Of a stretch of 64,000 nucleotides of DNA, positions 52,870 through 60,664 are shown one piece after another (the stretch's first letter is position 1; each line of letters starts with the position of its first letter). A program made the position numbers and the translations under genes. Source of the stretch: Streptomyces cyaneus (GTDB taxonomy: Bacteria > Actinomycetota > Actinomycetes > Streptomycetales > Streptomycetaceae); assembly GCF_004028635.1 (NCBI RefSeq), contig NZ_RQJW01000003.1, positions 434,001 through 498,000 on the forward strand, given 5' to 3'. The notes beneath the pieces were generated by a model. The model was given only the letters and a program-made list of their open reading frames with translations, was not told the origin of the DNA and ran no database searches.

Positions 52870-54036
52870 ATGGCAGAGCACGAGGCACAGGTACACGGGC
52901 ATTGCGATCCGCGGTTCGCGGCGGTGCGGACGGCGTTCGAGGCGAATTTCCGGGAGCGCGGGGAGCTGGGCGCCGCGGTCGCCGTCACCGTCGGCGGCGA
53001 GACCGTCGTGGACCTGTGGGGCGGGTGGGCCGACGCGTCGCGCAGCCGCTCCTGGGAGCGCGACACGCTGGTCAACGTATGGTCCACGTCCAAGGGGCCG
53101 ACGGCGTTGTGCGCGCACATCCTCGCCGACCGGGGACTGATCGACCTCGACGCGCCGGTGGCCACGTACTGGCCGGAGTTCGCCGCCGCGGGCAAGGAGC
53201 AGATACTCGTACGGCATCTTCTCTCGCACCGGGCCGGTCTGTCCGGGCTGCGGGAGCCGCACTCGTTCGAGCAGCTCTGCGACTGGGAGTTGACGACCCA
53301 GCGGCTCGCGGCGATGGAGCCGTGGTGGGCGCCGGGGACGCAGTCCGGGTATCACGCCTTCACGTACGGCTTCCTGGTCGGGGAGGTCGTGCGGCGGGTG
53401 TCGGGGCTGCTGCCCGGGGCCTTCCTGGAGCGGGAGGTGACCGGGCCGCTCGGGATCGACTTCGCGATCGGGCTGCCGGAGAAGGACTCCGGGCGGGTGG
53501 CCGAGCTGGTGCAGCCGCCGGTCGCCACGACCAGTGAACAGGCCGCGGTCTTCAGCCAGTTGGCGCCCGCCGCCCTGGCCGCGCTGACCAACCCCGCGGT
53601 GGGGGCGCCCCACGCCAACTCGCCCGAGTGGCGGGCCGCTGAGATCCCCGCGGCGAACGGGCACGGCACCGCACGGGCCGTCGCCGCGCTGTACGGGATC
53701 TTCGCGGGCCGGGGATCGTACGACGGCCATCGCGTCCTGTCCCCCGAGGCGGCCGAGCGGGTGCGCGAGGGACAGGGCAGCTGCCGCGATCTGGTGCTCG
53801 GAGCCGGGTTCGAGAGCGAGACCGAAGTCGGACTCGGCCTGTGGCTCAGCGGTCCGAACGGCTCGTACGGACCCAACCCGCGGGCTTTCGGACATGACGG
53901 CTTCGGCGGCTCCTGCGGTCTGGCCGATCCGGAAGCCGGGGTGTCACTGGGCTATGTGATGAACCGGATGGGGCCTCATATCGCCGACGATCCAAGGAAG
54001 ATGGCTCTGCTCGACGCCTTCTACAGCGCCCTGTGA
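52870..54036 (+). CDS. Serine hydrolase of the beta-lactamase/class C-like family
   Basis: A 388-residue cytoplasmic member of the beta-lactamase family (esterase EstB/LACTB type). The catalytic SxxK is S72-T-S-K75, preceded by VWSTSKGPTAL, and the second motif is near GYHAFTYGFLVGEVVRRVSG with Tyr at about 158. The third is HDGFGGS. The sequence IPAANGHGTARAVAALYGIFAGRGSYDGHRVLS is typical. No signal peptide, so it is unlikely to protect from beta-lactams and more likely cleaves an ester or amide. ATG has AGGGGTGGGGA upstream. Confidence 0.9.
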   Translation: MAEHEAQVHGHCDPRFAAVRTAFEANFRERGELGAAVAVTVGGETVVDLWGGWADASRSRSWERDTLVNVWSTSKGPTALCAHILADRGLIDLDAPVATYWPEFAAAGKEQILVRHLLSHRAGLSGLREPHSFEQLCDWELTTQRLAAMEPWWAPGTQSGYHAFTYGFLVGEVVRRVSGLLPGAFLEREVTGPLGIDFAIGLPEKDSGRVAELVQPPVATTSEQAAVFSQLAPAALAALTNPAVGAPHANSPEWRAAEIPAANGHGTARAVAALYGIFAGRGSYDGHRVLSPEAAERVREGQGSCRDLVLGAGFESETEVGLGLWLSGPNGSYGPNPRAFGHDGFGGSCGLADPEAGVSLGYVMNRMGPHIADDPRKMALLDAFYSAL

Positions 54037-54089
54037 CGACCGGTCCACGCGGGCCGTTTCAGCCGAAGTGACAGGCCACCCTTCCCTGG

Positions 54090-54101
54090 TGGTTTAGACC
54101 A
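54090..54101. promoter_or_regulatory. DasR-like (dre-like) palindrome TGGTTTAGACCA
   Basis: Matches the DasR consensus core TGGTCTAGACCA at 11 of 12 positions. It is 65 bases upstream of the GntR regulator start and just before a possible -10 TTAGAT at 54106-54111. As DasR is itself a HutC-type GntR protein, this site may be used by DasR or by the adjacent regulator for autoregulation. Confidence 0.7.
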
Positions 54102-54166
54102 ATGCTTAGATCTGGTGGCGCAACGAACCCGCACGGCTACGACACGTCACCAACAGGAGGCGCGGC

Positions 54167-54910
54167 ATGGCCCGCACCACCCCGCACGACCGCCCGCTCG
54201 CCGAAGCGCAGCCGCTGTACTGGAGGATCGCCACCCAGCTGGTCGGCGAGCTGCGCGACGGAACCATTCCGCCCGGCGAACGGCTGCCGGGGGAAAGGCA
54301 GTTGGCGGAGCATTTCGAGGTCAGCCGGGAGACCGTACGGCAGGCGCTGGAGGTACTGCGCCGCAGCGGTCTGGTCGCCACCGACCGGCGGGGCAGCCAT
54401 GCCACCCTGCCCGGCCCGCCGGTCGAGACCCCGGCGTCCCTCACCTTTCCGGTCGGCGCACGGACCACGAGCCCGGATGCCGTCGACCGGGCCACGGTTG
54501 CCTGGGAGACTCCCCCGCCGGACCACGCCGAGGCCCTGGGGCTCGCCCCGCACCGGCCGACCCTGGTGCACCGCTACGAGTCCGCGAGCCCCGATGGACA
54601 CGGCCGGCGTACGGCCGTGACGTCCTTCTCCGCGGTGGCACTCGCCGAGGTGGCCGAGCTCGCCCGCTATCGCGACCGCGCCGACGGCACCGGAACGGCC
54701 CAACTGCGCCGCGCCTACGACTGGATGCGCAAGGCGGGCCTCACTCTGCACCACCGGGACGCCATCACCCGACCCCCGGGCGCGCCTTCGGTACGGGTCA
54801 CCCGGCGCGTGCACGACCAGTACGCCCGGCCCCTGGAGATCACCGACCTCGTCGTGGACGCCCAACAGGACGCCTTGGTCTACGAGTTCACGCTGCCCGC
54901 GGCGGGCTGA
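54167..54910 (+). CDS. GntR family regulator, HutC subfamily
   Basis: A 247-residue regulator. The winged helix reads LYWRIATQLVGELRDGTIPPGERLPGERQLAEHFEVSRETVRQALEVLRRSGLVATDRRGSHAT. The C-terminal UTRA ligand domain runs from about residue 95 to 240 (HRPTLVHRYESASPDGHGRRTAVTSFSAVALAEVAEL; RAYDWMRKAGLTLHHRDAITRPPGAPSVRVTRRVHDQYARPLEITDLVV), which in HutC proteins binds sugars, amino sugars or acids. It lies by itself; its 3' end overlaps the convergent thioesterase gene by 31 bases. The dre-like site upstream may be its own. Confidence 0.92.
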   Translation: MARTTPHDRPLAEAQPLYWRIATQLVGELRDGTIPPGERLPGERQLAEHFEVSRETVRQALEVLRRSGLVATDRRGSHATLPGPPVETPASLTFPVGARTTSPDAVDRATVAWETPPPDHAEALGLAPHRPTLVHRYESASPDGHGRRTAVTSFSAVALAEVAELARYRDRADGTGTAQLRRAYDWMRKAGLTLHHRDAITRPPGAPSVRVTRRVHDQYARPLEITDLVVDAQQDALVYEFTLPAAG

Positions 54911-55668
54911 GCGCGCACGACCCTGGACTGCCGGGCCAGCGCCAGCAGCCGGCCGTCCGCCGACCAGACCGCACTGTCGTCGACCGCCCAGCCACCTCCC
55001 GCGTGCTCGGTACGGATCCGGACGAGAGCCCAGCCCTCATGGGCACCGCCGTCGAGGGCGTCGGTGAGGTGGACGGTGAGTTCCGCGGTCGGCACCGGGC
55101 GCGGAGTGCGCCAGCAGGCGTACAGCGCGGGCGGCAGGACGTCGGTGAGGGTGACGGCCGCGGGAGCGTCGAGGGGGCGGCCGTCCAGAAACCGAATCCA
55201 GGCCATGAGCTCGGCCTTGTCACCTCCGGCGAGCGGGAGGGCGTCGGTGGCGGGACGGATCTCCAACTGCCGGGCGAAAGGAGACAGTTCATGGGGGAGA
55301 TCCAGGCGGCGGCAGTCCTGGGGCGCCGGAACCCGTGGGATCGGCTGTCCGTCGTAGGACGGCGCCTGACGTTGCGAGCCGAACAGCGCAGAGCCGAGGA
55401 CGACCGGTGTGCCGTTCTGGTGACCGGTGAAGACACAGGTCGCCGTGCGACGGCCGGCGGCGGGAGCCGCACCCGAGAAGTGCAGCGGGCTGCCGTCGAC
55501 CGGCGCCAGATAGTGCGTGGTCAGGGTGCGGACCGGGTGGGCCCCACCGGCGAACCGATCACGCACGGCGGTCAGGGCGAGGGCGGCGACATGGCCGCCA
55601 TGTGCGCCCTCCCAGGACCACCACAGGGGGTCGACATGGATCTCGGAGCCAGTCGTCGTCGCAGTCAC
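54880..55668 (-). CDS. Acyl-CoA thioesterase-like protein (double hotdog)
   Basis: A 262-residue protein taken from GTG 55668; no ATG with a binding site is in frame. The N-terminus WWSWEGAHGGHVAALALTAVRDRF and LTTHYLAPVDGSPLHF are the first hotdog of TesB-like thioesterases, and LMAWIRFLDGRPLDAPAAVTLTDVLPPALYACW with VHLTDALDGGAHEGWALVRIRTEHAGGGWAVDDSAVWSADGRLLALARQSRV is the second. These act on long-chain or aromatic acyl-CoA. The upstream AT-rich stretch gives a possible leaderless transcript (TTGTTT, 16-base spacer, TATGGT, then GGGCCC before GTG). Confidence 0.85.
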   Translation of the reverse strand: MTATTTGSEIHVDPLWWSWEGAHGGHVAALALTAVRDRFAGGAHPVRTLTTHYLAPVDGSPLHFSGAAPAAGRRTATCVFTGHQNGTPVVLGSALFGSQRQAPSYDGQPIPRVPAPQDCRRLDLPHELSPFARQLEIRPATDALPLAGGDKAELMAWIRFLDGRPLDAPAAVTLTDVLPPALYACWRTPRPVPTAELTVHLTDALDGGAHEGWALVRIRTEHAGGGWAVDDSAVWSADGRLLALARQSRVVRAQPAAGSVNS

Positions 55669-55720
55669 GGGCCCACCATAACGTTGTGAGTTTGAAAAAC
55701 AAACCCACCGGCGAGTGGAA

Positions 55721-55735
55721 GTTGGAAATTCCAAC
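55721..55735. promoter_or_regulatory. AT-rich palindrome GTTGGAAATTCCAAC upstream of the thioesterase
   Basis: A 15-base inverted repeat with 7-base arms and one central base, 53 bases before the thioesterase start and 5 bases after the methyltransferase stop. A second inverted repeat GTTTG-AAAAA-CAAAC lies at 55690-55704. Both are far more AT-rich than the surroundings, which suits an operator/promoter region. Confidence 0.55.
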
Positions 55736-55739
55736 CGAT

Positions 55740-56489
55740 CTAGTCCGGGCGGCGCGCCACGACCATCCGCACGCGCGGGCTCCCGTCCCGCCGCCGCCCG
55801 AACTCGGGCAGGACCTGCAGCTCCACCCGGAAGCCGGCGCGGGCGAGCTCGCCTCGCACCTCCCCGAGTCGGAAGGCTCGGTAGTACATGACGAAGGGCG
55901 GGCGCCACACGGCGTTGCGCACGCGCATCACGGCGTCGAAGCCCAGCAGCATCCAGTACTCGACGGACACGGGACGCGGGGGAGCCACGAGAGGGAAGGC
56001 GAAGATCCCGCCGGGCCGCAGGACGGAGTGCACCTGGGCGAACAGCCCCGGCAGCTCGGCGGGCAGGAAATGGCCGAACGCCCCGAAGCTCACCACGAGG
56101 TCGAAGGCGGGCGCGAACGGCAGGGCACGGGCGTCCGCGCGGACCCAGTCGACGCGCGGCGCCCCCGCCTCCCCACCCCGCTCCCGCCGCCGGGCGACGG
56201 CGATGTCGAGCATGCCGGCGCTGAAGTCGACGCCGGTGACACTGCGCCGGCACACCTCGGCCAGCACGTCCACACCCGCGCCCGTCCCGCAGCACAGGTC
56301 GAGGCCGTCGTCGTACGGCCCGTTCCGGTCGAGCGCCGACGTGACGGCCTCGAGCACCGAGTCCGGCGTACGGAACGGTGTGTGATCGAACTTCGGGGCG
56401 AGCAGGTCGTATCCGCGCTCGACGGACGACAGCGCCTGGACGGCGAGTTCGCGCAGGGAGGGGCCCTCGGGACTGAACATCCGCGTCAT
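55740..56489 (-). CDS. SAM-dependent methyltransferase, class I
   Basis: A 249-residue methyltransferase starting at MTRMFSPEGPSLRELAVQALSSVERGYDLLAPKFDHTPFRTPDSVLEAV, its ATG overlapping the PadR stop. The SAM site is LDLCCGTGAGVDVLAEV (near residue 63), followed by GVDFSAGMLDIA and VRADARALPFAPAFDLVVSFGAFGHF. The C-terminal part (FPLVAPPRPVSVEYWMLLGFDAVMRVRNAVW) is unusual and probably sets the substrate. The substrate is unknown. Translational coupling with PadR suggests a linked response. Confidence 0.88.
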   Translation of the reverse strand: MTRMFSPEGPSLRELAVQALSSVERGYDLLAPKFDHTPFRTPDSVLEAVTSALDRNGPYDDGLDLCCGTGAGVDVLAEVCRRSVTGVDFSAGMLDIAVARRRERGGEAGAPRVDWVRADARALPFAPAFDLVVSFGAFGHFLPAELPGLFAQVHSVLRPGGIFAFPLVAPPRPVSVEYWMLLGFDAVMRVRNAVWRPPFVMYYRAFRLGEVRGELARAGFRVELQVLPEFGRRRDGSPRVRMVVARRPD

Positions 56490-57043
56490 CCCGCGGCGAC
56501 GCGCTGCTCGAGGACGGCGAGAACGCGCTCGCACCAGCGCAGGTTCTCCTCCTCGAAGGAGACTCCGCGCAGCAGCGTCAGGTACGGGCCAATGCGGTCG
56601 GACTCGCGCAGGTACTCGTCCTCGCTCCGTCCGTCGAGGAGGCGGTCGCGGACGCGTTCGTAGCGGTCGAGTTTGCCGCGCGCCCATGTCCTGCGCTCCT
56701 TGATCAGAGCGCGGGTGGTCTCCGGGTCCTCCATGGCCTGGAGCTTGATCAGGAGTTCGTCGCGGACGGCGGTGGGACGCCGGGGCGGTTCAGCGGCGAA
56801 GGTGCGCAAGTCGTCCCGGCCGGCCGCGGTGAGCGTGAACATCCGCTTGTTCGGCCGCCGTTCCTGCTGCACGAACCGGGCCTCGACGAGACCGTCCCGC
56901 TCCAGGCGCTCCAGCTCCCGGTAAAGCTGCTGCGGGGTCGCCGGCCAGAAGTTGGCGAACGACACGTCGAAGACCTTGGACAGCTCGTAGCCCGAGGCCT
57001 CGCCCTCGAGGAGGGCGGCGAGGACGGCGTACTTGAGGGACAC
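56486..57043 (-). CDS. PadR family regulator controlling the methyltransferase pair
   Basis: A 185-residue regulator. GTG 57043 is preferred since family members begin MSLKYAVLAALLEGEASGYELSKVFDVSFANFWPATPQQLYRELERLERDGLVEARFV; longer starts at 57076 or 57082 add unrelated residues. The wing is RMFTLTAAGRDDLRTFA. The C-terminal helical arm (RTWARGKLDRYERVRDRLLDGRSEDEYLRESDRIGPYLTLLRG) mediates dimerisation. The palindrome at 57087-57098 lies just upstream, between this and the divergent SnoaL-like gene, so it likely represses both. Confidence 0.92.
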   Translation of the reverse strand: MSLKYAVLAALLEGEASGYELSKVFDVSFANFWPATPQQLYRELERLERDGLVEARFVQQERRPNKRMFTLTAAGRDDLRTFAAEPPRRPTAVRDELLIKLQAMEDPETTRALIKERRTWARGKLDRYERVRDRLLDGRSEDEYLRESDRIGPYLTLLRGVSFEEENLRWCERVLAVLEQRVAAG

Positions 57044-57086
57044 ATGGACACGGTAGCAGCAGGTGATTATCCTCATCGGCACCTAC

Positions 57087-57098
57087 TCAATTAATTGA
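57087..57098. promoter_or_regulatory. Perfect palindromic operator TCAATTAATTGA
   Basis: All 12 bases are palindromic, extending to ACTCAATT/AATTGACT with one mismatch. It is 44 bases from the PadR start and 16 bases from the SnoaL-like start. On the minus strand TTAATT inside the palindrome, a 17-base spacer and GATAAT give a plausible PadR promoter, so binding would block it. Confidence 0.8.
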
Positions 57099-57113
57099 CT
57101 ATGAGGTGATCCG

Positions 57114-57512
57114 ATGCGCGCGTTCCGTGAGGCGGTCGAGGCCGGCGACTTCGATGCCGTGGAGGCCCTGCTGGCGGAGGATGTCGTCTTCACCAGCCCG
57201 GTCGTGTTCAAGCCGTACCCCGGCAAGGCGATCACCGCGGCGATCCTGCGCGGTGTGGTGCGGGTCTTCGAGGACTTCCGCTATGTGCGGGAGATCAACG
57301 ACCCGGGCGGCCGCGATCACGCGCTGGTCTTCACCGCGCGCGTGGGCGACCGGCAGATCACCGGCTGCGACTTCCTCCGGGTGAACGAGGACGGCCTCAT
57401 CGACGACTTCATGGTCATGGTCCGTCCGCTGTCGGGCGCGCAGGCGTTGGCCGAGGCGATGGGGGCGCAGTTCGAGCAGATCGCGAAGGAGGCGGAGGCG
57501 CGGTCGGCCTGA
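57114..57512 (+). CDS. SnoaL-like/NTF2-fold protein
   Basis: A 132-residue NTF2-fold protein with an ideal GAGGTGATCCG before ATG. FREAVEAGDFDAVEALLAEDVVFTSPVVFKPYPGKAITAAILRGVVRVFEDFRYVREI is the typical helix-strand opening, followed by HALVFTARVGDRQITGCDFLRVNEDGLIDDFMVMVRPLSGAQALAEAMG. It is divergent from padR and shares its operator. Its last 98 bases are overlapped by the 3' end of the MFS gene on the other strand. Confidence 0.85.
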   Translation: MRAFREAVEAGDFDAVEALLAEDVVFTSPVVFKPYPGKAITAAILRGVVRVFEDFRYVREINDPGGRDHALVFTARVGDRQITGCDFLRVNEDGLIDDFMVMVRPLSGAQALAEAMGAQFEQIAKEAEARSA

Positions 57513-58971
57513 CTGCCGCGCCAGGGCGATCGCGACGCCGATCGGAACGCCGATCGGAACGCCGAGCGAAACGTCGGCGCCGGGGCGCGCGCAGCAGCGC
57601 CGTCGCACAGGCCAACCCGGCCGCCGCGAGCACGACGCATGCCATGAACGCGGCCCGGTGGCCCGCCGTCAGGGCGGTCAGCCGCTCGGTACCGGTGGTG
57701 TGGGACACGGCCACGGACGTGACGACGGCGACCCCGAAGGCCCCGCCGATCTGGAAGGCCGCGGTGTTGATGCCGGACGCCACCCCCGACTCCCGCTCCC
57801 CCACCCCGGTCAGCGCGGCGATCGCCCCGGCGACCGCGCAGGCGCCGAGCCCGGGCCCGAAGAGGAACAGCCCGGGCAGCAGGTCGTGTACGAAACCGCC
57901 GTCCACCGGCACCCCGGCCAGCAGCAGGCTGCCCGCACCGACCAGCGCCAGCCCGCCCATCGCGACCGGTCGCGGCCCGACGCGGGTGACCAGCGCCTGC
58001 CCGGCGTACGACCCGACGACCGCTCCCGCCGGCATCACCACGTTGGCGATCCCGAAGCGCAGCGGCGAGTAGCCGAGCACGTCCTTCCCGTACCGGGACA
58101 GCGTGTACGACATTCCGAAGGCGGCGGCGCCGAGCAGGATCACCACCAGGTTGCCGCCGATCACGGTCCGCGAGCGCAGCAGCCGCAGCGGCACGAGGGG
58201 AGATGCGGACCGCACCTCGATCCGGACGAAGAGCAGTGCGAGCAGCACCGCCACAGCCAGCAGGGCGAGCGTCCGCGCGGACAGCCATCCGGCGCGGGGT
58301 GCCTCGACGACGGCGTACACGCAGGTCACCAGCGCGGCGGTGACGGTGAGGGCGCCGACCGGGTCGTAGGAGCGAGCCCGGGTGCGGGCCCGGTTCTCGG
58401 TACGGCTCTCGCGCAGCAGCAGCGGGCTCAGAACCAGCAGGAGCAGTGCGACGGGCACATTGAGGAAGAACACCCACTCCCAGCCGAGCCCGTCCGTGAG
58501 CGGTCCGCCGATCAGCAGGGCGGCGGTGGCGCCGAAGCCACCGCTGCCGGACCAGATGGCGAGGGCCTTGTTGCGTTCGGGTCCCTCGGCGAAGGTGTCG
58601 AGCAGGATCGAGAGCGCGCTCGGCGCCATCACGGCGGCCGACACGCCCTGCACGGCACGCGCCGCCACCAGCACACCGGCCGTCCAGGCGAACCCGCACA
58701 CCAGCGAGGACAGCCCGAACAGCAAGGTGCCGGTGAGGAACACGCGGCGGCGGCCCAGCAGATCGGCGGTCCGGCCGCCGAGGAGCAGCAGGCCGCCGAA
58801 GCTCAGCAGATAGGCACTCATCACCCACTGGGCGCCGCTCGCCGAAAGGCCCAGGTCGGCGGCTATCGACGGCAGGGCGAGGAGCACGATCTGCGCGTCC
58901 AGGATCACCATGAACCCGGCCAGACAGAGCAGGGCGAGGGCGTACCAGCGGCGGGCGTCGGAGGCGGTCAT
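57415..58971 (-). CDS. MFS multidrug exporter, DHA2 (14-helix) type
   Basis: A 518-residue membrane transporter. The first helix begins ALALLCLAGFMVILDAQIVLLALPSIAADLG, followed by the motif A loop GGRTADLLGRRRVFLTG and motif C-like GSGGFGATAALLIGGPLTDGLGWEWVFFLNVP, all marks of the DHA2/EmrB drug:proton antiporters. The last 50 residues are a basic Arg/Ser/Pro-rich tail with an RRSDRRSDRRRD repeat, unlike the family, whose coding DNA lies antisense to the SnoaL-like gene. It starts 29 bases after the sigma factor stop with GGGAGG before ATG, so it is probably part of the ECF42 operon. Confidence 0.92.
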   Translation of the reverse strand: MTASDARRWYALALLCLAGFMVILDAQIVLLALPSIAADLGLSASGAQWVMSAYLLSFGGLLLLGGRTADLLGRRRVFLTGTLLFGLSSLVCGFAWTAGVLVAARAVQGVSAAVMAPSALSILLDTFAEGPERNKALAIWSGSGGFGATAALLIGGPLTDGLGWEWVFFLNVPVALLLLVLSPLLLRESRTENRARTRARSYDPVGALTVTAALVTCVYAVVEAPRAGWLSARTLALLAVAVLLALLFVRIEVRSASPLVPLRLLRSRTVIGGNLVVILLGAAAFGMSYTLSRYGKDVLGYSPLRFGIANVVMPAGAVVGSYAGQALVTRVGPRPVAMGGLALVGAGSLLLAGVPVDGGFVHDLLPGLFLFGPGLGACAVAGAIAALTGVGERESGVASGINTAAFQIGGAFGVAVVTSVAVSHTTGTERLTALTAGHRAAFMACVVLAAAGLACATALLRAPRRRRFARRSDRRSDRRRDRPGAAVRPTAPPPPSRSARTAPPSPRPTPARPTADGP

Positions 58972-59000
58972 CGGTCAGCCTCCCGAGCGGGCGTGAGTGG

Positions 59001-60326
59001 TCATCGGCTCCAGTGCCGTAAGGGTGCTTTCGCCCCACCGACGAACCGGCTCCAGGCGGATCGACACTCCGCGAGCCGCTTCTCCAGGAACCTCCGTTCC
59101 GCGTCGTTCTCCACCAGTTCCAGCGCCCGCCGGTACGCTTCTGCCGCCTCGTCCATACGGCCGCTGCGGCGCAGCAGATCGGCCCGGGTCGCCGGCAGCA
59201 GGTGGTACCCGGCCAGGTCGCCCTCGTCCGCCAGCTCCGCGACCAGGGCGAGGCCCGCCTCCGTGCCCTCGGCCATACCGACGGCCACCGCACGGTTGAG
59301 GCGGACCACGGCGGAGGGCACGAAGCGCGCCAACTCGCCGTACAGGGCCGCGATGTCGGCCCAGTCGGTCTCCTCGGCGGTGGGGGCGTTGGTGTGGCAG
59401 GCGGAGATGGCGGCCTGGATCTGGTAGGGCCCGGGGCGGCCGCGCCGCAGAGCGGCCTCCAGCAGGGCGGTGCCCTCGTCGGCCTCGGCGCGGTCCCAGG
59501 CGGTGCGGTCCTGGTCCTCCAGGGTCACCAGGTCGCCCGCGGCGTCCACACGCGTGTGCCGGCGGGAATCGTGCAGCAGCAGGAGCGCGAGCAGGCCGAG
59601 CACCTCGGGCTCGTCGGGCATGAGGCGGGCCAGGACGCGGGCCAGGCGGATCGCCTCCGCGCAGAGGTTCGTGCGGACGAGTTCGGCGCCGGCGGTGGCG
59701 GCGTACCCCTCGTTGAACAGGAGGTAGATCACGCCGAGCACTCCCGTGGTGCGCTCGGGCAGAAGGTGCGCGGGAGGTACCCGGTACGGGATTCCGGCGT
59801 TGCGGATCTTCCGCTTGGCGCGCACCAGGCGCTGCGCCATGGTCGCCTCGGGGACGAGGAAGGCGCGGGCGATCTCCGGTGTGGTCAGGCCCGCGAGCGT
59901 CCGCAGGGTCAGTGCGACCCTGGCCTCGATGTGCAGCGCGGGATGGCAGCAGGTGAAGATCAGCCGGAGCCGGTCGTCCTGCACGCCGCTGTCGTCACCT
60001 CTGCCGTCACCGCTGGCGTCCTCGGGTTCGTACGACGGTTCGTCGCGGGCCAGCACCGCCACCTCCCGGAGTTTCGCCGCCCCCACCGCTTCCCGGCGCA
60101 GTACGTCCAGGGCGCGGTTGCGGGCGGTCGTGGTCAGCCAGGCGCCGGGGCGGCGCGGCACTCCGTCGCGCCGCCACCGGTCGAGGGCCTGGGCGAAGGC
60201 GTCCTGGGCGCACTCCTCGGCGAGGTCCCAGTCGCCGGTCACCCGGATCAGGGTGGCGACGACCTGGCCCCACTCCTCGCGGAAGGCGACGGTGACGGCC
60301 TCCTCGACATCGGGCACTTCGTTCAC
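59001..60326 (-). CDS. ECF sigma factor, ECF42 type, with long C-terminal extension
   Basis: A 441-residue sigma-70 family protein. Region 2 is VATLIRVTGDWDLAEECAQDAFAQALDRWRRDGVPRRPGAWLTTTARNRALDVLRRE, and region 4 is LRLIFTCCHPALHIEARVALTLRTLAGLTTPEIARAFLVPEATMAQRLVRAKRKIRNAGIPYRVPP. The C-terminal 230 residues contain the conserved YLLFNEGYAATAG part and helical repeats (YQIQAAISACHTNAPTAEETDWADIAALYGEL; LLPATRADLLRRSGRMDEAAEAYRRALEL), known for ECF42, in which this extension replaces an anti-sigma factor. Starts at GTG overlapping the previous stop (GTGA). The two genes before it encode DGPF proteins. Confidence 0.95.
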   Translation of the reverse strand: MNEVPDVEEAVTVAFREEWGQVVATLIRVTGDWDLAEECAQDAFAQALDRWRRDGVPRRPGAWLTTTARNRALDVLRREAVGAAKLREVAVLARDEPSYEPEDASGDGRGDDSGVQDDRLRLIFTCCHPALHIEARVALTLRTLAGLTTPEIARAFLVPEATMAQRLVRAKRKIRNAGIPYRVPPAHLLPERTTGVLGVIYLLFNEGYAATAGAELVRTNLCAEAIRLARVLARLMPDEPEVLGLLALLLLHDSRRHTRVDAAGDLVTLEDQDRTAWDRAEADEGTALLEAALRRGRPGPYQIQAAISACHTNAPTAEETDWADIAALYGELARFVPSAVVRLNRAVAVGMAEGTEAGLALVAELADEGDLAGYHLLPATRADLLRRSGRMDEAAEAYRRALELVENDAERRFLEKRLAECRSAWSRFVGGAKAPLRHWSR

Positions 60327-60664
60327 TCCCAGACCGGCCGCACCTCCACCGAACCGCCGCCCAGCGCGGCGGGGTGCCGGGAGGCGAGGGCGATGGCCTC
60401 GTCGAGGTCGGCGACCTCGATGATGTCGATGCCGGCGACGTACTCCTTGGACTCCACGAAGGGCCCGTCGCTGAGCAGGACCTCGTCGCCCTGGACGCGC
60501 ACGGTGGTGGCGTCGGTGTGCGGGCGCAGCCGGGCCCCGCCCTTGACGATGTCGCGGCTGCGGACCTCGTCGATGTACGAGGTGAAGCGGGGGTCCTCGG
60601 CGATCTCCTCGGGGCTGAGTTCCTCGCCGTCGGCAGGGGTGCAGATGAACAGGACGTACTTCAT
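60323..60664 (-). CDS. DGPF (YCII-related) protein of the ECF42 operon
   Basis: A 113-residue protein with the YCII/DGPF fold: MKYVLFICTPADGEELSPEEIAEDPRFTSYIDEV, VRVQGDEVLLSDGPFVESKEYVAGIDIIEVADLDEAIALASRHP. The SDGPF motif gives the family name. Such proteins accompany ECF42 sigma factors and are thought to help control them or to belong to their regulon; the precise role is not known. Its ATG overlaps the stop of the upstream DGPF-SnoaL gene, and its stop overlaps the sigma factor start. Confidence 0.93.
   Translation of the reverse strand: MKYVLFICTPADGEELSPEEIAEDPRFTSYIDEVRSRDIVKGGARLRPHTDATTVRVQGDEVLLSDGPFVESKEYVAGIDIIEVADLDEAIALASRHPAALGGGSVEVRPVWE

Noticed and set aside
52870..54036. 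Antibiotic resistance beta-lactamase.
   Set aside because: The SxxK family fits, but there is no signal peptide and the sequence resembles the esterase branch, so a resistance call is not supported.
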